From positions 1 through 22,148 of the IMG/VR virus record IMGVR_UViG_3300031841_005152: a DNA stretch of 22,148 nt; one strand, given 5' to 3'. The stretch comes from a virus. The translations under genes and the position numbers were made by a program. Under the pieces are notes generated by a model. The model did no database searches. It was not told the origin of the DNA and saw nothing but the letters and a program-made list of their open reading frames with translations. Each line of letters starts with the position of its first letter. Within the stretch, counting starts at the first letter, position 1. Positions 13,431 through 19,965 of the stretch are shown one piece after another.

Positions 13431-13598
13431 TCACTTGTTATAAGTATGTCCACGATAGCAGAATGTACCGTGAGTATCATGTGGTTCATGACCACATACG
13501 TTATACTCAACACCACGATATGCAGTATGAGCAATTTGAGCGTCGTGAAGTGCAGATGCTTTGTCGATCTGCTTCTTGATCATGAGAAGTGTATTCAT
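13431..13598 (-). CDS. Small hypothetical protein with paired YRG motifs
   Basis: A 55-residue ORF starting at the ATG at 13598, with AGGAG 8 bases upstream. The first 24 residues form a helix (MNTLLMIKKQIDKASALHDA). The second half has two similar pieces, AYRGVEYN and CYRGHTYNK, with CGHEPHDTHG between. The YRG-x-x-Y repeats resemble the small cyanobacterial DUF4278 type, which would make this a host-related mini-protein; the match is by eye only. Codons look well adapted (many C-ending), and the terminator right after it suggests a short, strongly expressed transcript. Function is unknown. Confidence 0.72.
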   Translation of the reverse strand: MNTLLMIKKQIDKASALHDAQIAHTAYRGVEYNVCGHEPHDTHGTFCYRGHTYNK

Positions 13599-13672
13599 TG
13601 TAGGTACTCCTAAAAGAATGGGTAGTTTTTTCTCCTTTAACCCCGTAGGGTGATCCGAGTTCCCGTTCCTTG

Positions 13673-13734
13673 GAGCATAGAACGCAGAAAGGTTGAGATG
13701 ATTTCCTTTCCGAACGTACCGTTCCCTTATGCTC
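13673..13734 (-). other. Three-tier stem-loop at the end of the HNH gene
   Basis: Complementary arms in nested order: GAGCATA (13673-13679) with TATGCTC (13728-13734), GAACG (13680-13684) with CGTTC (13720-13724), and GAAAGG (13687-13692) with CCTTTC (13705-13710), closing a 12-base loop. It includes the HNH stop codon. No T-run follows, so it is not an ordinary terminator; it may protect or process the transcript 3' end. Confidence 0.55.
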
Positions 13735-13745
13735 TACTTGCGTCC
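13710..13745 (-). repeat. Boundary repeat copy 3 (HNH gene end)
   Basis: The minus strand reads GGACGCAAGTAGAGCATAAGG then GAACGGTACGTTCGG. It shares GGACGCAAGTA and the GAACG-3 bases-CGTTC palindrome with the copy at 14524-14558. The first part codes for the last residues of the HNH protein (DASRA). Confidence 0.6.
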
Positions 13746-14275
13746 CATTCAGATTTCATCTCTTGCAGATACTTTAAAAGATCTTCTGGAGAATGTTTAT
13801 CACTTTTTTCCATATTCTTTTTAGATTCTAACCATCTTAAATTATCTTTATGATTACAAGCCCATACTTGAAATGGATCTGTAAAATCAAAAGCAGAAAC
13901 TGGAAGAATATGATCCAAATGATAATCTGGAGAAGGTCTTTCTCCAATATTCAACAATATTGAGTTTACATCAATACCATATTGATTAAAGAGAATTTTA
14001 GATTCACCCTGTTTTACCAAAGTTTGTCTAATTCTTCTTGATAGATGCTTTCTTAAATAGAATTCACTATCGGATGATTCCCTCTCACTTTTATACTGTT
14101 GAATTTGTTTTGCTCGTTTAGTTCTAAATTCTTTATCACCGTTATACTTATCCTTGCGGGACTTATTATAACACTCTTTACATTGTTGTTTCAATGTGAT
14201 TGAACCATTTCTATTCTTTTGAGAGTAGAAAGAAGATAAAGGTTTATATTCAGAACATTTAGAGCACTGCCTCAT
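13727..14275 (-). CDS. HNH homing endonuclease
   Basis: A 182-residue protein starting at the ATG at 14275. An N-terminal zinc ribbon uses C4, C7, C32 and C35 (CSKC...CKEC). A basic linker (36-95) precedes the HNH core: YHLDHILPVSAFDF near 118-131 with D121-H122, then WACNHKDNLRWLESKKNMEK near 138-157 with asparagines at 141, 145 and 154. It would cut DNA at an allele lacking the element and drive its own spread by repair. The gene is between boundary repeats, is preceded by a hairpin holding a perfect T4-type late promoter sequence, and lacks a good ribosome binding site. It appears free-standing; no intron core or split host gene was recognised around it. Confidence 0.88.
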   Translation of the reverse strand: MRQCSKCSEYKPLSSFYSQKNRNGSITLKQQCKECYNKSRKDKYNGDKEFRTKRAKQIQQYKSERESSDSEFYLRKHLSRRIRQTLVKQGESKILFNQYGIDVNSILLNIGERPSPDYHLDHILPVSAFDFTDPFQVWACNHKDNLRWLESKKNMEKSDKHSPEDLLKYLQEMKSEWDASRA

Positions 14276-14284
14276 TATCTGATG

Positions 14285-14349
14285 GGATGAACGTACACTT
14301 TTATTTATAAAAGTGTTTCCTTCAGTCGTTCCTTTAGTCGTTTGCGTCC
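14285..14349 (-). repeat. Boundary repeat copy 2 (between the 57-residue ORF and HNH)
   Basis: The minus strand begins GGACGCAA at 14349, overlapping the TAG of the upstream ORF, has GGAACG in the middle and ends TACGTTCATCC at 14285. Compared with copy 1, a spacer and a 22-base hairpin are inserted between GGAACG and ACGTTC. Confidence 0.6.
14295..14316 (-). promoter_or_regulatory. Late promoter inside a perfect hairpin upstream of HNH
   Basis: ACACTTTTAT (14295-14304) and ATAAAAGTGT (14307-14316) are perfectly complementary. The minus strand of the hairpin centre reads TATAAATA (14309-14302), the exact T4 late promoter consensus, 27 bases before the HNH ATG. A similar layout controls the T4 intron endonuclease I-TevI. 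Confidence 0.65.
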
Positions 14350-14522
14350 TATTTCTTAAGACACTTTAGCATCATATGCTGTCCAAACAAACGAGATAAG
14401 AATCTTTGCTTATCTTGTTGAGACATATCAGAATCCAGTACGGTTTCTGCCACCTCTCTAACTTGCTGACAAGTCATGTTTGGAGGACTATGTAAATTAG
14501 CTAATAGTAGTAACTCAATCAT
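14349..14522 (-). CDS. Small hypothetical protein in the HNH cassette
   Basis: A 57-residue ORF starting at the ATG at 14522, which follows boundary repeat copy 1 directly. The protein starts MIELLLLANLHSPPNMTCQQ, continues as a helical charged stretch (VREVAETVLDSDMSQQDKQR), and ends MMLKCLKK. The Leu-rich start followed by a short Cys-containing helix reminds me of tiny proteins common in cyanophages, but no domain is named. There is no good ribosome binding site (GGAG is about 13 bases away). It is probably transcribed from the strong promoter at 14584-14612 and shares that transcript with HNH. Confidence 0.6.
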   Translation of the reverse strand: MIELLLLANLHSPPNMTCQQVREVAETVLDSDMSQQDKQRFLSRLFGQHMMLKCLKK

Positions 14523-14523
14523 A

Positions 14524-14558
14524 GGATGAACGCTCCGTTCCGCGACTTACTTGCGTCC
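14524..14558 (-). repeat. Boundary repeat copy 1 (upstream of the 57-residue ORF)
   Basis: The minus strand reads GGACGCAAGTAAGTCGCGG then AACGGAGCGTTCATCC. It contains the palindrome GAACG-GAG-CGTTC. Another CGTTCATCC lies 8 bases before it (14567-14575), so the end-gene and start-gene halves abut here with only 8 bases between. Confidence 0.6.
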
Positions 14559-14583
14559 AGTTTCCTGGATGAACGACAGGTCT

Positions 14584-14612
14584 ATTATAGACCTTATACC
14601 TTATTTAGTCAA
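14584..14612 (-). promoter_or_regulatory. Sigma70-type promoter for the HNH cassette
   Basis: The minus strand has TTGACT (14612-14607), a 17-base spacer and TATAAT (14589-14584). The -10 lies inside the palindrome GGTCTATTATAGACC (14579-14593), a possible operator, and the -35 overlaps a CTAAATA motif, so early and late activity could be combined. Confidence 0.75.
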
Positions 14613-14684
14613 GGGGGGGTCAATTTTAGGATCGACCCTACAGACCAAAAATTTTCCGGAGATTTTTTCTCGACTTTTTTGGAA

Positions 14685-14939
14685 TTATTTTTTCGTTTTG
14701 GTTTTTGGTGGTTCATTACCCCACAGTTTGGGATTGATTCTACCCTCACTCTGTGTCATGTTTACAAAGTCATTACGATACTTATCCCAATAGTAATCAA
14801 AGATATCAACCATCTTTTTTGCAAGGGCAACATCATAATGAGACTGTCCTTCTTTTTTATACTCTATCAAATATGCAGTATAAGGAAGTGATTTATCTTT
14901 TGCCTTATCTGGGTCACAATCTTCATAAAGAATTTTCAT
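14685..14939 (-). CDS. Conserved cyanophage-type hypothetical protein, 84 residues
   Basis: Starts at the ATG at 14939, two bases after the TAA of the preceding gene. The sequence opens MKILYEDCDPDKAKDKSLPY and has a central AKKMVDIFDYYWDKYRNDF, ending in a basic Pro/Lys/Thr tail (PPKTKTKK). It is a soluble, mixed alpha/beta-looking protein with no recognised motif. It is read as the last gene of a run from 15710 and is followed by about 70 bases before the HNH-cassette promoter; no terminator is evident. Function is not proposed. Confidence 0.78.
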   Translation of the reverse strand: MKILYEDCDPDKAKDKSLPYTAYLIEYKKEGQSHYDVALAKKMVDIFDYYWDKYRNDFVNMTQSEGRINPKLWGNEPPKTKTKK

Positions 14940-14941
14940 AG

Positions 14942-15520
14942 TTAGCTTCTACCACCCCAACTAATATCTGGATATGCTTCTGCAATAATTTCTTTTGTGA
15001 TCTTATACTTATCAGAGAGTTTTTTGTCCTTACAAAGACAAACAATCTCTGCCTCAAGTGGATGCAATCCCTCAAGAACATTAATAAACATTGTCTCACG
15101 ACGAATATTACTCATACCATCATTACCACCTTTAACAAAATGATAAAAGTTTTTAAACTCCCTACGAATTGTGGTATGACCATTCTTATCACCTGAACCC
15201 ATAGAGAAGGAGTCAGTTTCATGCATTCTACGAACCTCTTCATCAATCTTAGTGCTCAGGGTTCCATTGGACTTTGCCTGATCTTCAAACCCAGAATAAG
15301 GAACATCCCCCGCAGGAAGAACAGAAATTACAGTCTCATCAAAATTCCAAATAAAAATTGCTTTTAAAGAGGGATGTTCATATTTTTTGAGAACTTCAAT
15401 CTTTTTTGCCTTGCTTCTTTGTTTTGATACAAGACTTAGAACTTCAAAAGCAAAAGGATTTCTTGGAAGTTCTAATGATGTTGTACTAGTCGTCGTCTTC
15501 TTCTTCGTTGTTGTAGTCAT
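14942..15520 (-). CDS. Conserved cyanophage protein (possibly DUF6433-like)
   Basis: The start is the ATG at 15520 (MTTTTKKKTTTSTTSLELPR), giving 192 residues; a TTG three codons upstream is less likely. It overlaps the end of the previous gene by 35 bp. A Thr/Lys low-complexity start is followed by NPFAFEVLSLVSKQRSKAKK near 21-40, LKAIFIWNFDETVISVLPAG near 53-72, and a well-packed C-terminal part, INVLEGLHPLEAEIVCLCKD near 146-165 and AYPDISWGGRS at the end. I connect it with a family of T4-like phage proteins of unknown function seen in cyanomyoviruses; the family number is from memory and unverified. Likely cytoplasmic; role unknown. Confidence 0.75.
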   Translation of the reverse strand: MTTTTKKKTTTSTTSLELPRNPFAFEVLSLVSKQRSKAKKIEVLKKYEHPSLKAIFIWNFDETVISVLPAGDVPYSGFEDQAKSNGTLSTKIDEEVRRMHETDSFSMGSGDKNGHTTIRREFKNFYHFVKGGNDGMSNIRRETMFINVLEGLHPLEAEIVCLCKDKKLSDKYKITKEIIAEAYPDISWGGRS

Positions 15521-15710
15521 AATTTTCAAAATTAAATGCGATTACTTCATCAGGAATTAAATTACCTTGCTCATCAAACATTTCGGGATGAGGTCTTGGC
15601 ACTTCCCGATAGTTCATCATATATTCTCTAGCAGTCCAACCAATGAGAGTACCTAGTATTAGAAACAAAATGGTTAAAAAAGAACCAAAAACTAAACTAA
15701 CTGCTAACAT
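15486..15710 (-). CDS. Small single-span membrane protein
   Basis: A 74-residue ORF starting at the ATG at 15710 with GAGGT 7 bases upstream. Residues 3-26 (AVSLVFGSFLTILFLILGTL...) are one clear membrane span or uncleaved signal anchor. The rest (REYMMNYREVPRPHPEMFDE, QGNLIPDEVIAF) is polar and ends very acidic (NEEEDDD). The charge pattern is compatible with the tail in the cytoplasm, but orientation is uncertain. Its last 35 bases also code for the Thr/Lys start of the next gene. Possible roles such as envelope or thylakoid targeting are guesses. Confidence 0.8.
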   Translation of the reverse strand: MLAVSLVFGSFLTILFLILGTLIGWTAREYMMNYREVPRPHPEMFDEQGNLIPDEVIAFNFENYDYNNEEEDDD

Positions 15711-15901
15711 TGTTCTTACCTCGGGAAACTACTATTCTTTTCCGTGATTTAATGGAAAATTCGAAATAGATGGTGACTTCCCGTCTCAGAAAGCAAACCA
15801 TCTTTTCGAAGATGATGTGAAATGGTTGCGTCTGCTTTCTTTTACCTCCATTAATTAGAAACTCAACACCACGATTAGTGTGGCTATCTGATTTATTTAG
15901 G
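15711..15901 (-). other. Non-coding leader with hairpin and late promoter-like motif
   Basis: A CTAAATA (15900-15894) right after the glutaredoxin stop starts a 190-base region ahead of the 15710 gene. On the minus strand GAAAGCA and TGCTTTC (15789-15839 span) enclose AACCAT and ATGGTT, a two-part hairpin. One frame reads NRGVEFLINGGK and, after a -1 shift, KKADATISHHLRKDGLLSET then GSHHLFRIFH before a stop, so it may be a broken small gene. Confidence 0.4.
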
Positions 15902-16147
15902 TCAGGATTTGATGACCTGTTGTTCTCTGAGGAATTTGATTGTGTCAACACACCCTCCTATTTTTTTATCGTCACAGATTATTTGAGGAAAAGTTGAACC
16001 TTCTCCAAAGATATCATAAAATTCTTCCTTTGAAAAATCTTTTCCAAGATTAAAAGAAACAAATTTACTTCCTGTTAATTCTAACACTTGTTTAACCTTA
16101 TAGCAATAAGGGCAATCATCTTTTGTGTATACAGTAAAATTCATCAT
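15902..16147 (-). CDS. Glutaredoxin
   Basis: An 81-residue protein from the ATG at 16147 (a second ATG follows at once). The active site is C12-P-Y-C15; TFP at 52-54 supplies the cis-proline and GGCVDT at 64-69 the glutathione-binding turn. This is the full layout and length of a classical dithiol glutaredoxin, similar in size to T4 NrdC. It would reduce disulphides, most likely ribonucleotide reductase for phage dNTP supply, although no reductase gene is in the window. The upstream gap is AT-rich with a TATAAT-like sequence; the ribosome binding site is weak. Confidence 0.92.
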   Translation of the reverse strand: MMNFTVYTKDDCPYCYKVKQVLELTGSKFVSFNLGKDFSKEEFYDIFGEGSTFPQIICDDKKIGGCVDTIKFLREQQVIKS

Positions 16148-16183
16148 TAATCTTTTTATTATATATTGTTTGATAAAAAAGTT

Positions 16184-18076
16184 TTATTCTTCATCTTTGA
16201 TTCTAACATACACTTGATTGTATCCAAGATTAACATCCTTTTCATATCCAATATCATTCATATATTTTTCATAGTCTAATTTATTCTGATAATTTTCCAA
16301 AACAATTACCTTTGGTTTATATTTTACATGATTAAATCCCTGAAGCACTTCCATTTCCCATCCCTCAACATCGATGGAAAGAATATCAATAGATTTGGCA
16401 TCTATTTTTTTAAGAAGAGTGTCTAATTTTATTGTTTTAACTTCTATGGTTTCTTGAGTATTATGTTTTGGAACTCCTTCATATCTAATTCCAAGTGAAG
16501 AAAAACTGACTCCATCATTTTCTTCAGAATACCAATCATCATTATTTAAATTAACAGTAAATTTTGACTTTCCGTTTTTGTTATAACAGGCATACTGATA
16601 TATTTCACTTCCCTCTTTTTGATGTTGCTCAACAAATTTGGGATTTGGATCGACACAAATTGTTCTCCAACCATTATTTCTAAAATGTTTAGAAGAACTA
16701 ATGAATGTTGGTGGACCAGCACCAACTTCAACCATAGTTCCCTGATAAGAAAAATCAGAGAAGAATTTTGTTCTTATATATCGATCTGTTTCAAATTCTG
16801 CATAATAATCTCCAGAGAACATATAATCATCAACTTTATTAATCTTATCAGATTTATCACTCATCATGTTAAGTATATTTTCATCCACAAAATCTGGATG
16901 AACCCACCAGTCTTCAAATGGTGTTTTATCATCTGGAGATATGTCACCAACAACCATGACATACCCCTTCGACTTCAAATACTCTCTAGATTTTTCTCTA
17001 TATGATTTATAGTTACTATTGTAAAAATCATGTTCATACGTGATCACTCTAAATTTATATTTGTCAAAAGGAATTTTCAAAAGCACTTCATAAGTTGCAT
17101 CTGGAGGATCAATATCTAATTGAAGATAATCAATAACTTCATCCTTATAATACTCATTTATTAATTGACTATAATCTATTTTAGTGGCATCGGCACAAAT
17201 TGTACTGGTTTTTTTACGTGCTTCACGATACTGCTTAGAAAATTCTTCATTAAATTCTATTGAGACACCACACCAACCAAAACCTTCTTCCAAAAGAGCA
17301 GTATTATTTCCAAAGTAAGGTCTCGATCCTCCAATTTCAAGAAAACATCCATTTCTTTTTCCATTTAACATAGAAAGAACAAACAAATCTTGATAGACCT
17401 GAGCATAATTTTTTTCAATATTTTCAGATCCAGAAAATTTATATCTCAAGGAATTCAGTTTTTCTTTATTATATGGAATTGGATCATGCCAAACATAATT
17501 TTCATTTTTAATCCTACCCTTAAATAATCTTTCAATATTACTATCAACAGCTTGCATATGTATAGTATCAATGTGATACTCCGTTTTTAGTTTTTGATGA
17601 AGAGTGCAGGACTCATCACACAATCCACAATGCCATGCTGAGACAGCTTTTTCAAAAACAATCCCATAAAATCCGGGATATCCAACATCAATTTCCAATG
17701 ATTCACAATTTTTATCACATATTTTTTCACCTATTGATGCAATTAAGTATGAATCTTGATAATTCTTTTCTCTCTCATAAAATCTAGAAAGAAGAAAGTA
17801 ACCTTCTGGTCTAGATGGAAGCATTGATATTGCATTTTTTAACATTCCCCTCACAGAATTACTACGACAACCCTGAAGGTCAAAGCAATTTGCCGCAGCC
17901 AATAAACATGTGTATGCAAGTTTTTGATCTTCGGTTCTTTCAGATGTTCTAATGTAATATGAAACTGCAGAAGCAGTTTGATCTATAGAAAAATAATAAT
18001 TTCCAAGTTGAAAATTAATATCAGGATCTTCTGGGTTTTTGATAAAACCATTCAGAAGTTTTTGTAAGTCATTCAT
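16184..18076 (-). CDS. TPR-like protein with two FkbM-type methyltransferase domains
   Basis: A 630-residue protein from the ATG at 18076, coupled to the upstream gene by ATGA. Residues 1-190 are helical repeats of TPR type (INFQLGNYYFSIDQTASAVS; RPEGYFLLSRFYEREKNYQD; AVSAWHCGLCDESC). Residues 222-400 are a first FkbM-like fold: QVYQDLFVLSMLNGK, GCFLEIGG near 243-250, GWCGVSIEFN, DYLQLDIDPPD near 316-326. Residues 435-630 are a second: GTMVEVGAGPP near 445-455, GWRTICVDPNPKFV, IKLDTLL near 548, DILSIDVEGWEMEVLQGF near 565-582. Both keep a plausible SAM-binding glycine loop. FkbM enzymes are O-methyltransferases, often acting on sugars or polyketides. The pairing with a propeller-radical SAM enzyme suggests a glycan-modifying unit (inference). 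Confidence 0.82.
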   Translation of the reverse strand: MNDLQKLLNGFIKNPEDPDINFQLGNYYFSIDQTASAVSYYIRTSERTEDQKLAYTCLLAAANCFDLQGCRSNSVRGMLKNAISMLPSRPEGYFLLSRFYEREKNYQDSYLIASIGEKICDKNCESLEIDVGYPGFYGIVFEKAVSAWHCGLCDESCTLHQKLKTEYHIDTIHMQAVDSNIERLFKGRIKNENYVWHDPIPYNKEKLNSLRYKFSGSENIEKNYAQVYQDLFVLSMLNGKRNGCFLEIGGSRPYFGNNTALLEEGFGWCGVSIEFNEEFSKQYREARKKTSTICADATKIDYSQLINEYYKDEVIDYLQLDIDPPDATYEVLLKIPFDKYKFRVITYEHDFYNSNYKSYREKSREYLKSKGYVMVVGDISPDDKTPFEDWWVHPDFVDENILNMMSDKSDKINKVDDYMFSGDYYAEFETDRYIRTKFFSDFSYQGTMVEVGAGPPTFISSSKHFRNNGWRTICVDPNPKFVEQHQKEGSEIYQYACYNKNGKSKFTVNLNNDDWYSEENDGVSFSSLGIRYEGVPKHNTQETIEVKTIKLDTLLKKIDAKSIDILSIDVEGWEMEVLQGFNHVKYKPKVIVLENYQNKLDYEKYMNDIGYEKDVNLGYNQVYVRIKDEE

Positions 18077-19908
18077 TTTGGATCAACTCCATTTATACAA
18101 AATCTACAAAGATTAAAGCAACTGTTATCTTTTGGAATTACATCCTCAAAACTTTGATCTAACAAATTGCCTAATATGTGTTCAAGATTATAGTCTTGGC
18201 AACACAAAGAAACATCACCATTAGGAAGAACCACATTATGATAGAGTTTTTCCAGACATCCACATGTTTTTTCTTTTTCTCCGTGATAAAACGATTTATA
18301 TTGATCTTTTTTATTCAATAACTCCGGTTTTAAAATACTTTCACGGGATAAATTTCCAGCTCTGTCCCACATATCATGAACGTGAGCCTTAGAAAAAACA
18401 TGACTGACAGAATCATGAACTTCACCCATAGCTACTACATTAAAGTTTTGTATTTTATCACGAAGTTCTCCAAATCTTTCAACGACTTTAATATATCGAT
18501 CTGTTATGGGATGCTTCGCATTTCTTTCTCTATCGGGAAGATGAAAAGTAAATCCCCCATTTGGTTCTCCGGCAAAAGGAATATCTTTAATTCTTTCAAT
18601 ATCATCCAATTTCATTCCTATTCCTGTAGTAAAAACAGAAACTGGATGTCCCATTTCATGAGCATATAAAAGCATGTCAGTACAATTTGGATTCAACCAA
18701 GGTTCAGTAAATCCTGCAAATGTAATTCTGACTTCCTTTGGTATTTTATCAATACACTTTTTAAAGTTATCAAGACTCAAAAATCTTTCACCTTTATAAG
18801 ATTTTTGAAGAGTTCTTTGTGGGCAGAATACACAATCAACAACACATCCGGTTTCGGTATTAATCGAAGTTGTAAATTCCATTGTTGGGAATGGAGTTTT
18901 TTTCCAATCATCATTTCGTTTTACTTTCAAATCCCCAAACATTTCTTCAAGAACTTTTTCATGAAACTTGAGAAGGTAAGCAGCATTATCTTGAAACCCG
19001 AAAGTCATTAAGAAATCATCTTCTTTTTGCGCCAATCCAATACAGAACTCTACATGACCTCCCATGATTGAGAAAGGATCTGTCCATTTAATAAGATTAA
19101 ATTCTTTATCCCAAAGTAAAAATCTATGTGTATAAACGGCATCTTTTCTGCCAGTTTCACTTTTAAATAATGAAACATCATGAGTGACTGCAACATAATA
19201 ATCTTTCCAAGGAATAAGTTGCGATCCTCCACGAGTATCTGCACCAATGCGTGGACTTTTTTCTAAGAATACAGTTTCGGAAGTTCCAGTTTCCGGATTC
19301 ACCTTGACAACTTCCGTTGGATTTGACCACTTAACATAGTGATATGGTTTATCTAAAACTGGCATCCAATTTTTTTCACAATATGAATTTGGATTATTTG
19401 GAGGTTCAATTCTAACTCTAGAAAGTTCCTTTACCTCATCCTCACGAATATCAATCTCGCACAATTCCATGCGTCCAGTTCCTTTGGTATCAAGATCTCT
19501 CCTAACACCAGAAGTATACATTTTTCCTTCCCACTCAAATATGCGGGCATCCTCAAGACCAACAAATTCCCAAAGTTCTTTCTCCGGAAAACTTGATGTG
19601 TCTATTTTAGTAATGCGAGAAATATTATATTTATCATCTAGTTCCAGATAATAATTCCAAGTTCTCAATTTAATATCATTCTCTGGATGAAGATAAGTCA
19701 AAGGACCATACGGATGTTGAAAAATCTTTTTTTCTGAATGATAAAATGTATAGTTTACGGCTCTTAAAATTACAATTAATTTGCCATTGTGATTTAAAAT
19801 CGATGGGTTCATCAATCCCAATCCCTGATTCATATAAGCAGGGATAATTAATGGTTTTATAATTCCACCATGACTCAATACAGTTTGTGCAAAATTCATA
19901 TATCCCAT
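18073..19908 (-). CDS. Beta-propeller (GH43/GH130-like) fused to radical SAM/SPASM domain
   Basis: About 611 residues from the ATG at 19908 (a later ATG at 19899 is possible). Residues 1-335 look like a five-bladed propeller of the GH43/GH130 type: LGLMNPSILNHNGKLIVILR near 30-50, VGLEDARIFEWEGKMYTSGV near 113-132, RGGSQLIPWKDYYVAVTHDV near 227-246 and HVEFCIGL. Around 350-365 is C-VVD-C-VF-C, the CX3CX2C iron-sulphur motif of radical SAM enzymes, followed by a barrel-like region. The C-terminus has CGCLEKLYHNVVLPNGDVSL, CC, and CFNLCRFC, a SPASM-type auxiliary cluster domain. SPASM enzymes mature peptides or modify sugars; the propeller suggests a glycan substrate. It ends with ATGA into the methyltransferase gene. 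The combination is unusual to me. Confidence 0.78.
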   Translation of the reverse strand: MGYMNFAQTVLSHGGIIKPLIIPAYMNQGLGLMNPSILNHNGKLIVILRAVNYTFYHSEKKIFQHPYGPLTYLHPENDIKLRTWNYYLELDDKYNISRITKIDTSSFPEKELWEFVGLEDARIFEWEGKMYTSGVRRDLDTKGTGRMELCEIDIREDEVKELSRVRIEPPNNPNSYCEKNWMPVLDKPYHYVKWSNPTEVVKVNPETGTSETVFLEKSPRIGADTRGGSQLIPWKDYYVAVTHDVSLFKSETGRKDAVYTHRFLLWDKEFNLIKWTDPFSIMGGHVEFCIGLAQKEDDFLMTFGFQDNAAYLLKFHEKVLEEMFGDLKVKRNDDWKKTPFPTMEFTTSINTETGCVVDCVFCPQRTLQKSYKGERFLSLDNFKKCIDKIPKEVRITFAGFTEPWLNPNCTDMLLYAHEMGHPVSVFTTGIGMKLDDIERIKDIPFAGEPNGGFTFHLPDRERNAKHPITDRYIKVVERFGELRDKIQNFNVVAMGEVHDSVSHVFSKAHVHDMWDRAGNLSRESILKPELLNKKDQYKSFYHGEKEKTCGCLEKLYHNVVLPNGDVSLCCQDYNLEHILGNLLDQSFEDVIPKDNSCFNLCRFCINGVDPK

Positions 19909-19944
19909 CAAAAAATATTTTGTATGATAAAATCACTTCTATAT

Positions 19945-19953
19945 ATTATACCA
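19945..19953 (-). promoter_or_regulatory. Extended -10 promoter for the radical SAM operon
   Basis: The minus strand reads TGG TATAAT about 37 bases before the 19908 ATG. No clear -35 box is present, which is typical of extended -10 promoters. Confidence 0.5.
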
Positions 19954-19965
19954 CAATGATACAGC

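Noticed and set aside
13600-14620. Group I or II intron hosting the HNH gene
   Set aside because: No intron core elements or split host gene could be recognised; the neighbours are complete small ORFs separated by repeats.
15711-15901. tRNA-like segment (CCAC...GTGG stem and a TTCGAA)
   Set aside because: No acceptor stem or properly paired T-arm can be formed around these pieces.
15697-15951. 84-residue minus-strand ORF between glutaredoxin and the membrane protein
   Set aside because: It starts inside glutaredoxin with GTG, overlaps both neighbours, and its second half (FHIIFEKMVCFLRREV) lacks protein-like conservation cues; only a short part may be a gene remnant.
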